From Sphagnum compactum (Eukaryota > Bryophyta > Sphagnopsida > Sphagnales): DNA of 64,000 bases. The stretch covers positions 1,219,267 to 1,283,266 of the forward strand of contig OZ234502.1 of assembly GCA_965153455.1 (NCBI GenBank), given 5' to 3'. The translations under genes and the position numbers were made by a program. The notes beneath the pieces are model-generated. The model had not been told where the DNA came from, ran no database searches, and was given only the letters and a program-made list of their open reading frames with translations. Below, one piece after another: positions 46,946 to 56,258 of this stretch. Numbering within the stretch: position 1 is the stretch's first letter; each line of letters starts with the position of its first letter.

Positions 46946-46980
46946 GGTGTTGTCCCATGCCCCAAAATTTTGTACTAATA

Positions 46981-48156
46981 TAATCCCTCAGTTACAAAAT
47001 TCTAACACAATGTATGGTTTGAATCTCCCTAATCGTAGGACGGTAGTAAGTCAGAATGCAGCAAGATAGGCTGCAAGACACAACACCACACGATGCACGA
47101 CCACAGTGGGTAGTACGCAGGACACAAGACTGCAGTATGGTAGTACGCAGGACACAGGACTGCAGTACGGTAGTACACAGGACGCAGGACTTCAGTACGA
47201 TAGTACGTCAGGACGCAAGACTTCAGTACGGTAGTACGTAGGACGACAGAGCGCAGGACGTCATGCCAACAGGGTGCAGGACGAAAGTCCGACGAACGTT
47301 GGACGAAAGTCTCGGGATGGACGGAAGTTCGACGGACGGAACTTGAACGAATCGTCCGACGAAAGTTTGACGGACCAAGGTCGCAGCGATGGCAGCGTTG
47401 TCGCTTGTAATGCTACAACAATGATGGCGCTGCAACTCGCAGCAACGGCGGAACGCAGCGCAGTATCCAACGATGGCGAGCAGCGCTAGAGCTTACGGCA
47501 ATGGCAGTGCTGCGCTGCTGCGTAGTGATGGCAGGCGGCGCTACGTTGCTCTGCAACGATGACAGGCGACGGCCGCCAAGATTTTTTTTTTTTTTTTTTT
47601 TTACTCGACAGCTTCAAGGGAGAAAAAGAGAATGAGAAAGAGAAAAAGGAGAGAGATTCAAAACCTGTTTCCCGGCTCTATTGGATGGCATAACACAAGC
47701 TCCTTCTTGTAACAACGCCAACTCCCTTCGACAGCAGCAACACCAACACCCTCCGGGAGCAATACCACCAACAGTAGCAACAGTAGCAACAACAATAATA
47801 ACTCAAGAACTTACAAGCAAAAGAAATCTATGGCTTTACACATGAAGCACAGAAAGTGGAGTTTTTTTAGAATTGAATTGAATTGCAAAGAAGGAATGAA
47901 GATGTATGTAGACGGTGGCCATGTAATAACCACCGTGAGCATCTAGAAAATCCAAGTAGACTATGGAGGCAACTCTCATACAAAGGAATTCTAGAAAAAC
48001 TAAAGGAGAAAGAAAGGGTTGGGCCTTTTATACCGTCGCCAACAAACTGAAACCCTAAGTACCTAATAACGTACAGTTGCCTAAGACCGTACATTAACCC
48101 TAAAAGCGCACATGGGCATGCCCGTAACTGGCCACCATGTATGAGGCCATGTACGG
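46981..48156 (-). other. Leader and possible 5' LTR of the retroelement
   Basis: Upstream of gag on the - strand. A TATAAAA within GGTATAAAAGGCCC (plus-strand 48026-48032) could be an LTR promoter, followed by a pyrimidine-rich stretch (CCCTTTCTTTCTCCTTTAG). The region also contains a 21-base A run (plus-strand T 47582-47602), a CpG-rich block (about 47240-47580) and a 30-bp minisatellite. I saw no matching copy beyond the 3' end at 39.0-39.5 kb and no tRNA primer site, so LTR status is unproven. The short - strand frames (47223-47470, 47867-48160) are not supported as genes. Confidence 0.35.
47110..47245. repeat. 30-bp minisatellite upstream of gag
   Basis: Four units plus a partial fifth of GTAGTACGCAGGACACAGGA followed by CTGCAGTACG, at 47110, 47140, 47170, 47200 and 47231, with a few substitutions and one inserted base. 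The next 100 bp (47280-47380) carry a second, looser repeat of GGACGAAAGTCCGACG-like units. Confidence 0.85.
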
Positions 48157-48346
48157 GCATGACATGATAATGAAATTATGGCAAAATGGCTTGGTTTTCT
48201 GAAAATTAAGTTCCATTTCAATGAAAATATTAAATGTTACTTGAAATGATACGCGCATGACATGATAATGAAATTATGGCAAAATGGCTTGGTTTTCTGA
48301 AAATTAAGTTCCATTTCAATGAAAGTATTAAATGTTACTTGAAATG
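48157..48346. repeat. 98-bp near-perfect tandem duplication
   Basis: 48157-48254 is repeated at 48255-48346, both beginning GCATGACATGATAATGAAAT and running to ACTTGAAATGA. I see one substitution (AATATT against AGTATT). The near identity implies a recent duplication at the outer edge of the retroelement leader. Confidence 0.92.
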
Positions 48347-49814
48347 AATGTTATTCAATTGAATTTGAATTAAACTCAAATTAAATTAAATTTGATTCCA
48401 ATTCTTCAATTGAATGGAAAGTATATTTTTCTCCTTTGCAATCAACATGGTTAATATTTTTATTGAAATTTCAATTGAATTGAATTTGGTTAAATTAAAT
48501 CAAATTCAAGTTATCATTGAAACCAATTTGAATCCAATTTAGTTTCAATTCAAACCAAATTAAAATAAATTAAATTATTTTCATCATTTGGTTAAATTGA
48601 ATTCAAAGGCACATGTTAATTTGGTGTAATCACACAAATAGGAACCACAATAAGTGTAACACTTATTTAGTTTTTCATATTTAGAAGTGGTGACTTAATT
48701 TAGTGTTGAATTTTTTTATTTTTTTTTATTATTGTAAGGTTCTTAATATATCATTGGAACATATGAATTAATTTGAAAAATATTCAATGAATATTTTTTT
48801 TCAAAAACATTCATTAAACATTATAATGCTTGTTTATAACACAAAAATGAGTTGTAAATGGGTTTCAAAACTTTTGAAAATGACATATTTCTTGTACATA
48901 AACTTTAACATAATAATATTTTTAATAAAAATTTGAAATATTTTTGAAGACTTTTGTGAAAATATTCCAAGGAATATTCCCCAAAAGCAAGATCCTAAGC
49001 GGGTGGTTGTGGCTTGTGTTATCCCATACATTAGCACCCAATTTATTTTTTCATATTGATGTTAATGGGTTGGTTAAAAGAATCAGGTAGTTAGGTTTGG
49101 AATTCCATATACAATGTTTTCAAAATTGTCAAGTTGACAACCATACTATTGAACCATATACATGTTTCACCTAACCAATTCCAACTATATTCATTATTAT
49201 AATTTTATATGATAGTTTTATTAAATTTTATGTGAATAAAATATTGTTCTTTTTTTTGTAATGTATGTCTATGCGTTTATCCTTTTTGTATTTTTATTGT
49301 TATAAATCTTGAATTTCAAAAAATTAAGCAATGTGGTTTGGAATTTTTTTACACATTTAAGAATTAAACCCTTTCAAATATTTCAATATCTCATTTCTAA
49401 ATAAATTTATGTCAAATCTAACAAAAGCATAAATTAATTGACAACCCCATAGTTTTATTCACTTAGTCTTTTACTACAAAAATTTAAAGATGCCCCCGAG
49501 ACTAATTGTAGCCAAATTTTGGTTCATGGTAGCTCTAGAAAAATGGATTGTGGTATAAACATGACATGCATGCTTCACCTAAAGAATGTTGTTTTATTTA
49601 TGTGTGTATTGTAAATCTTTGAAAATGTTGTTTGTCCATTTGTCTTTTGCATATGTTGATGAAATTGAAAATGAATATAAGGTTATAAAACGTGTATTTA
49701 TTAATTAATTACAACTGAAATTTGTTCACAGTAGCCATTACTACAAAATGTGGGTGCAGTTCATTAATCCCCATTCATTAGACTAGTGAATTCATTCATA
49801 TTTTTTGGAGACAA
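48347..49814. other. AT-rich intergenic DNA
   Basis: 48347-48620 is a low-complexity patchwork of AATTGAATTTGAATT and AAATTAAATTAAA variants. The rest is ordinary AT-rich DNA without a gene or element I recognise. Confidence 0.5.
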
Positions 49815-50374
49815 TGGCCAAGTTGAAATTGCCCATAGGGTACACATTAGGCTTCAAAAAACATATTCTAAAAGGACAATTGGCTACAATGAAATCCCAT
49901 GATTATCATGTATTGATTCAGTAGATCTTACGTGTCTGTATACAACATCGGATGACCAAGGAGGTGCGCACAACCATCATAGCCATTTGCAAGGTGTTCA
50001 AACATATTTGCACTAAAGTCCATGACCGGTCTCAATATGAAAACTTGAAGTTGGCAATTGTGGTTGCATTCTGCCATCATTACTAGAATTTTAGGTTTTT
50101 CAAATGCTTCAAGTTGACTAACTGGTCTTTTTTTACTAATGGACATGTCCATTTTGATTAAAGGTTCAAGGCATGTATTTTTTGACCAACCAACTTGACT
50201 AGTGTGACTTATTTAACTAATACATCTAATCAAGTTGAACAACCCTAGTCAAAATGACAATTGAGTTTTAATCAAATGAAACATTTAGTCAAATTGAACA
50301 TAAGAAATTGACATCAATAGTCAAAATGACCAATGTTCTTTAGTTAAATGGAATAGTTTAAATGCCTTTTACAT

Positions 50375-50870
50375 ACCTACCTCCCACCTACAATTTTACA
50401 ACCTACCTACCAACCCACCCACCTACTTACCTAGATGTACTACTTACTTACCTAGGTGTACTACCTACCCACCCACCCACCCACCCACCTACCTACCTAC
50501 CTACTTACCACCTACCTACCTACTTACCTACCTACATATTAATTACGTACCTACCCACTCACCCACCCACCCAACTACCATGTCCTACAACATACCCACC
50601 TAATTGACTAGCATCTTACAACCCAACCTAAGTTTATGTACCTCCAACCTACCTACTTATAATCTACCTCCTACCTCCCATCTACCACGACCCTACAAAT
50701 TATCTACTTACTTGTTTAGCATTGTACAACCTACCTAATTACAATTGTATTATACCTATTATCTACCTACTTCCTAACTCCCACCTCCTTCCCACCCTAC
50801 AACCTACCTACATCTTCTACCTTCCTATTTACTTACCCAACCTGCCTATGACATGTACCTTACCTACTTG
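50375..50870. repeat. (CCTA/CCCA)n microsatellite array
   Basis: About 500 bp of CCTACCTACCTAC and CCCACCCACCCAC runs with interruptions (densest 50460-50570). It lies inside the nested CACTA element. An apparent 81-codon frame across it encodes only repetitive Thr/Pro/Tyr text. Confidence 0.9.
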
Positions 50871-51148
50871 TTAAAATTTGATTTGTCCATTTCAAATTTT
50901 AACAAGTTTTGAGATTTGTCATCAAGTTGCTATTTTCAAAAATATTTTCTTACAACTCATTTGAAAATTTACAAAATAAATTGATTTTATTGATTATATC
51001 TTTGAATAAGCTACAAGATGATGTTTTTATTTACTTCATTTGAACAAAATTTAAAATTTAAAAAATATGCCAAAGTTGGGATTTCCAAACTGTTTCATAA
51101 TTAACAAGATAAAACAAAATGTTGCACACACTTTACCAACAAAAAATT

Positions 51149-51215
51149 GTGTGACTTGGTGGCTAAGGCATTTAGATGCCTCCATGAGGATTTGAGTTCA
51201 AACTTGGGCAACTCA
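51149..51215 (+). repeat. tRNA-like (Pol III promoter) segment, possible SINE head
   Basis: GTGACTTGGTGGCTAAGGC resembles tRNA box A and is followed about 30 bp later by GAGTTCAAACTTGGG (51193-51207), close to box B. It is not a foldable intact tRNA as far as I can see. It lies inside the nested CACTA element, so it is either an inserted SINE or chance. Confidence 0.35.
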
Positions 51216-52397
51216 TGTACATGAATTCATATATTAGGTGGTGTATATGTGTACATATGGTGTAAGGAAGGCATAATTGGTACCTACCAATCGACCATTT
51301 TATCACATAACTATGTGTTGACACGTGGCACCATAGAAATGTTTCCACATGGTAAAACATAATGTTGCCGCATGGCAATATATAATGTTACCATGTGACA
51401 ACATTCATATGGTGCCACGTCATAAATGATTAATAGAAAAAAATCATTGGTTATATTTTATTAATAACATTTGACTATTGGTCAAATGGTACTAATCAAA
51501 AAATTCCAGTCAAAAGCACCAACCTATGGTTGGTCAAAAAACCATCCCAATCATATTATACTTGTTAAAATGGACTTGTCTTAGAAAACTAAAGGGTTTT
51601 TTTTACGCCTATCACTTTGGGGTTTCTTTTGACTAAAAAACCTAGTTTGAAAACTTGGAATTCTAATAGTGCATTTTGAAAAGGTTTTCCCTCCATCTTT
51701 TTTTAATTTGATGACTCACTTGTGCATTAACCTAGTCAATGAACTTGACATTTGTGGACCTATAAATGCTCGTTGGATGTACCCCATCAAGCACCCACTT
51801 TGAAAGACATGAAGGGGTATGTCCGGAACATGTGCAAGCCAGAATGGAACATGGCATAAGGATATGTTTTTTACCAAGCCTTAAGTCTCTGCACAAAGTA
51901 CATGGAAAGGTTTGGTGCAACGTGGAGATGAGTTTGGGATGCTAACAAAGAGGAAGGGGTTGTGAGGCATGTTCTTCAAGGTGCACCCAAGCCACACCCA
52001 TTAAGCATGCAATTACAAGATTTTGCACACTTGTATGTGTGTGACAACCACTCTACAATATCTCCATGGTTCGAGTAAGCATTTTAGATCTTGCCCTTTT
52101 GATATAAGTTATAAATGGTTATGGATTTAATTTGATTTATCTGACTTTTGGTGCGAAATTTCCAAGGCTTGACAAGGTTCGCTTTCGCCAAAATCCCTAA
52201 TTGGCAATAATATTATTTTAGTTAACCATGTGTAGCAAAATGGATGCAAGCAATATGAGGCGAAAGTTGAGAACATTGATAGGTTGGAGGCATTCCCCAG
52301 CATCCCAGCTTGGTTAACAGAGGATGTGGTTAGATCAAGTGATAATTCCACATTTGAAACCAATTTTAAGGTATGAAATTTTTCAGTCCCACCATCC

Positions 52398-52740
52398 TTG
52401 ATTGCAAGGTCCTACAAATCAATGGCAACATTGGGGAATCATTTCCAAGCTGCTACATGGCCTACAACAAGTATTATGGTTATTTATGATTTTGGGGTAT
52501 TGGGAGAGTTTGAGCACACACCCCCACTTACACATGACAATCAAAACCCAAAGTTAGAAATAATGAACTATGTAGGAGAATTCAAGGAGATTATTGAACT
52601 TGATTATGGGTTCCAAACCAAGATAGTTGTCCTACTATGCTCTTGGGTGCAAGTAAGGGCGTGTGGTCCTAATGTTGGGATGAAAATAGATGAATGGGGT
52701 TTCACCCTTGTTAACTTTAGGAGGATGCTCCTTGCCTAGG
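52398..52740 (+). pseudogene. CACTA-associated DUF4216 domain fragment
   Basis: Open frame of 113 codons. Its second half reads YVGEFKEIIELDYG, VVLLCSWVQV and MKIDEWGFTLVNF, the YGxxxxIxELDY ... CxW ... GF(T/V)xVxF series of DUF4216, which follows DUF4218 in plant CACTA proteins. After the stop at 52740 the text NHLYFLLKW / PFIFPSQVE continues the family pattern in a shifted frame. The first half is not recognised. Degenerate C-terminal part of the relic described above. Confidence 0.75.
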
Positions 52741-52931
52741 AATAACCATTTATATTTCCTTCTCAAGTGGAAAAAAAAAAATTCTCAAATTCCACATAAG
52801 AGCATGGCTGGAAGGTTGTCCTAAAATCGGGTGCAAGATCTTAAAAAATTGTAGGTGAGACTATCGACATTGAACCTATAGAAACTTAGGTTCCAATAAA
52901 CCTTGCCATTACACCTGAGGAGCCCAATCCA

Positions 52932-53267
52932 ATGGCTAGTGAGGGTGAGTTTGTTGCCTTTTTTGTCACTTCAGAAGAAGAAGGTGAGTTAATTATGGAT
53001 ATCTACCCTTGCATCCATGTAATTGGTGGGAATTTGAAGAACCATGTATTGGATTTTTATTTGCCCATCTCAACATTTTTTAATTGCTGTAAATTTTGTG
53101 TGGTTATAGGGCATGAAACCAACAACATAGGTGTAGATCAAGGGGGTGAAAAGGATGATATAGGATTTGAAGATGGGAATGACAATGAGTTATTTTCAGA
53201 TGCACCATCATATGGTAATGAAGCTAGAGAAGAGGGGTTTGTTTATATGCCACAAGTTGATGATTAA
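52932..53267 (+). pseudogene. Possible C-terminal segment of the CACTA protein
   Basis: 111-codon frame just downstream of the DUF4216 fragment and in the same orientation. Its second half is acidic (DQGGEKDDIGFEDGNDNELF), as is common at the C-terminus of plant CACTA proteins. No specific motif; assigned mainly by position. Confidence 0.35.
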
Positions 53268-53275
53268 GTATGGAT

Positions 53276-55540
53276 CAAGGAAAGCCATGGTGGGAATTCA
53301 AAAGTCATATTATGGACGTATGCCGAATTCAATTGATTTATCATTTGATCAGATATCTAGAATATTTTGATTGTATAGAAATTATGACTTGTTTTATCAT
53401 GACATCATATAAAAATATCATGTAGGTTAGGAGTGAAGTCTTTAAACATGTGATTAAACAACTTGCAACTTACATAGGTGGCACAGTGGTATGTTGTTTT
53501 GCAACTAAGTTGATTTTTTATGATCAACCAACAATTTTGATGGATAGATGTGATGTGAGACAAATCTACTCACTACAATAAATGGGATTAGTTATAATTT
53601 GCTAGTTTTGTTGTCAAACTTTGACATTCCTAGATTTTAATTTGATGTTACAAATTATTTTAGAAATAGATGTTATAATTCTAAAAAACTATATGTTTAG
53701 ATCATATCAAACATCTAAAGGTTTTTGGACAATAACAAAAGGGTTTAGTCACACTTTGGGGGAAAATGTTAATGATTACAATTGGATCACAAATGGTAAT
53801 AGATGTTTGTAATTTATTTTCAATGGAAAAATTCGGTTTGATGTTTCACTTTTAAATTTTGATGGAAAATGGTATCACTTTTAAACATACATGGACAATT
53901 TAGATTAGATGTACATGAATTTTTGAATTTTCTTGGATAGATTTATCATTCAATTTTGAAGCTTTTGATTTATTCAAATAAATAGATAGATAGTGAGCTA
54001 AAATTGGCTATGCACACTAGATGTGAATTCTAAGTATTTAATCATTGTCTATAGCTATATTCTTGCACATTGAATAATAAAGTTAAAATATAAGGGTGTC
54101 GTGATATTTTACATGTTCACTCCATCTTTGCATTCATTTAATGGGGAAAGAACATTGAAAATTTTAAACAATGGCAAATTGAAGTCTTGGAGTAAGCAAT
54201 TTTGTGGTTAAATGTTTGATTTTTTAGTTATTAATCATCATGAATTTATTCAATTTAGATTCATCAATATATCCTTATTTTCCTTATTTAACCCATATCA
54301 AAGGCACTGAAACTTTAATAACCAATGTACGGGCTCCAAGTGCTCACCAATGACCATATACCAAAGTTTCAAAAAACTTGTTCTCACATATGTGTCTGCC
54401 AGAAGGTTAACCCCTTCTTGGGTTTGTATGTCTACCCTTCTTAGCTTCTAGAAATCTATTTATTTCTTTATCTGAACCAAGTTTTCTCTATGTCTCTATT
54501 CTTGTCGACCTGGGCTCTAAGTTTAATTCAAATCCCGTGTGGCTCTCGCCATCTCTCCTTTCTTGTGTAATTAAGTTAAACAATTCCAACATCATTTCAT
54601 AGTGGTGAGGGTGGGTATATGGGGTTGAAAGACTATTCAACCAACCAAGCAACATAAGAAGAACCAATAAATCCTTACGAAGAGTGGAGACTTGAGAATG
54701 TTGTAGAAAACAACTGGCGCCTTGAAAAACTACTAGGAAGTGGTTAATGTCGATAAGATCTTCACATTTTCCAAATCATCTAGCTTTTTTGTGCATAAGT
54801 TACAATTTTTTAAACCATGTAAGTGTTTGTTTAGAGTATGAAGTTGTTCCATCTGTCATTTTAATTGAAACTAATCAAGGTATTATTTTCGTCATGCTCG
54901 TGCAAATCATGTTATAGTGTAGAAATTCGTTGATCTATATTTGGGTTTTGGGATTAAAGTTTTTAGTGTAAAGTTTTTCAAAACATTTCACTCTTACAAA
55001 TCCACCTTTTTCCCGTGCATCAAAGGCTAGTGTTCCTCCACCCAAACCAATAGGATCTCCGAAATGAGCCATTGCATAACTGCATTGTTAGGGTTTCCAA
55101 ATATCACTTAATAAAACCATTTAGACAACTTGTTTTTAGTTCTAGCTTATCTCGATCACTTGCCCGAGGAGGACCTTAAAGAAGATATGCACCTCCCTTG
55201 ACGAAGGTTGTGGTGATAATTCAAAAAAGAAGCTTCCACCACCAACCAAACGATACAAAGTTGGTGAGAATTTGTTGGTAAAGTCCTCCATAGTTCAACA
55301 CGTATGTATAATCCTTTCAAAAATGTTTTATAACCTTAAACTTTAGGTGCTTTAAGGTGCAAAAGTTGGCAATGGTTTATAACCATAGTTTGGAACAATC
55401 CTTTGATCAAAGGTTAAAAGGCACTTTGGGTGTTTTAGGATGCAAATGGGCATGGGCATGTTACATGGGTTACTAGAGAGGCATCAACAAGGCCAATGGG
55501 TGATAGGTGCTCACCAATAAAGCCCATTATCATACCTTCA
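53276..55540. other. AT-rich intergenic DNA
   Basis: No gene supported. The short frame at 53621-53812 has no motif. A more GC-balanced stretch at 54300-54720 with direct text such as CCTGGGCTCTAAGTTTAATT looks like part of an old element, but no LTR or primer site was recognised. Confidence 0.45.
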
Positions 55541-55544
55541 AATG

Positions 55545-56258
55545 TCTAGAAGCAAGCTAGCCTTTCAAAGCGGTATGCCCCACAAAGGCAATTTCATGCT
55601 TTTGATCAATATGAAGCATATCCACAAGAACCTTTTATATGTGAAGCAGTAACTCAAGCACTACTTACATAAGAGGTATATCGTGGAATATAAGTTGTCC
55701 AAGATTCCTATTTGCGACAACTAGCTCCAGGTGGATATAAGGGTGGTGGACGCAAACAAAAGTCATATTATTCGAAAGAGGGGTATGTTGATCAAAATGT
55801 TTATCCTCAAGAACCACAATAATATTTGTCCACATGGCAAACTTCAGGCCTTGAACATGATAACACTATCTGTGAATCTGCTAAGGGTATGGTTTTATGT
55901 CAGTTGGTGAGTTGAAACGACTAAAACAAAATAGTAACCTCAGACAAAATCATGTTGCAATAGAAGCAACCTTATTGGAAAGAGATGTTGTGCCTGGTGA
56001 GAATCCCCAAGATGTGAAATTGGTCGTCATGGTTAATGAGGTTGGATTCCTATTAATGTCAAGTCGGAATACTTGGCTATCAGCAGTTAAAGGCCATTTT
56101 TTCATTTGTTAGATTTGAGTAGAGGAAGAGATGGTCAGACTGTAGAACGGTTGGAAATGGTGAAAGAGAAATTGGACGCACAATTTAATTACACACAGTG
56201 TGTTTTGGACTTCAAGCACATGCAAGTTGTGTCTGGTAGGATTTTGAAGACATGATGA
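55545..56258 (+). pseudogene. Unidentified broken coding region
   Basis: Protein-like text in the + strand interrupted by stops and a shift. QFHAFDQYEAYPQEPFICEA (about 55590-55650) and SKEGYVDQNVYPQEP (about 55775-55820) share a YPQEP motif. A 71-codon frame at 55897-56112 (ERDVVPGENPQDVKLVVMVN) then shifts near 56095 into LLDLSRGRDGQTVERLEMV and continues to about 56258. I do not recognise the family. Even amino-acid composition over more than 100 codons, against the AT-driven background, suggests a gene relic, but chance is not excluded. Confidence 0.3.

Larger units (their letters stand above)
39484..46980 (-). mobile_element. Ty3/Gypsy-type retroelement carrying a DNA methyltransferase and a PHD finger (relic)
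   Basis: On the - strand one reading frame runs from the ATG at 46945 to the stop at 39536 (about 2,470 codons) with no frameshift but seven internal stops: TAG 46099-46097, TGA 46036-46034, TAG 43813-43811, TAA 43498-43496, TAG 43171-43169, TAG 40792-40790, TAG 40636-40634. Domain order is gag, CCHC-like zinc knuckles, aspartic protease, C5-cytosine methyltransferase, reverse transcriptase, RNase H, HHCC-type integrase, PHD finger. The position of integrase after RNase H identifies Ty3/Gypsy (Metaviridae-like) rather than Copia. A run of eight G (plus-strand C at 39487-39494) lies about 40 nt past the final stop where a polypurine tract belongs. Matching LTRs were not found, so the ends are approximate. 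The element is inactive as it stands. Confidence 0.9.
50078..51671. mobile_element. Non-autonomous CACTA element nested in the CACTA relic
   Basis: 1,594 bp. The right end read inward is CACTATTAGAATTCCAAG; the left end is CATTACTAGAATTTTAGG (CACTA with one C-to-T change), matching at about 14 of 18 positions with further similarity inward (GTTTTTCAAA-type text). Both ends are flanked by CAT (50075-50077 and 51672-51674), the 3-bp target duplication expected of CACTA elements. The interior has a (CCTA)n array, a tRNA-like segment and TTGACC/GGTCAA-rich subterminal repeats, with no transposase. Removing the element plus one CAT restores the interrupted host frame. Confidence 0.85.
49815..51950 (+). 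pseudogene. CACTA transposase DUF4218 region, interrupted
   Basis: Left part (49819-50077): KLPIGYTLGFKKHILKG, then MKSHDYHVLIQ followed by an in-frame TAG (49922-49924) and continuing through TKEVRTTIIAICKVFKHIC to VVAFCH. Right part (from 51675): FEKVFPPSFFNLMTHL and DICGPINARWMYPIKHPL, a shift of one base, then MKGYVRNMCKPEWNMA and a TAA. These are the hallmark MKSHDxHVLxQ, FPPSFFxxMxHL, RWMYPxExY and KGYVRNxxxPE blocks of DUF4218. The two parts join in frame exactly across the inserted element when one CAT is counted. The protein is a CACTA transposition product of uncertain biochemical role. Confidence 0.82.
49815..53275 (+). mobile_element. CACTA (En/Spm) transposon relic
   Basis: Two conserved CACTA-associated domains lie in order on the + strand: a DUF4218 region split between 49815-50077 and 51675-51950, and a DUF4216 region at about 52540-52760, with a possible C-terminal acidic segment to 53267. 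The split is caused by a 1,594-bp insertion (50078-51671). Internal stops and at least one frameshift (about 51805) show it is dead. No upstream TNP2 catalytic domain or outer terminal repeats were recognised. Confidence 0.78.

Noticed and set aside
47110-47245. Regular 30-bp repeats considered as a CRISPR-like array
   Set aside because: Units are contiguous with no unique spacers and the context is a plant nuclear retroelement; a minisatellite.
50362-50607. 81-codon Thr/Pro/Tyr-rich frame
   Set aside because: Direct translation of the (CCTA)n microsatellite.
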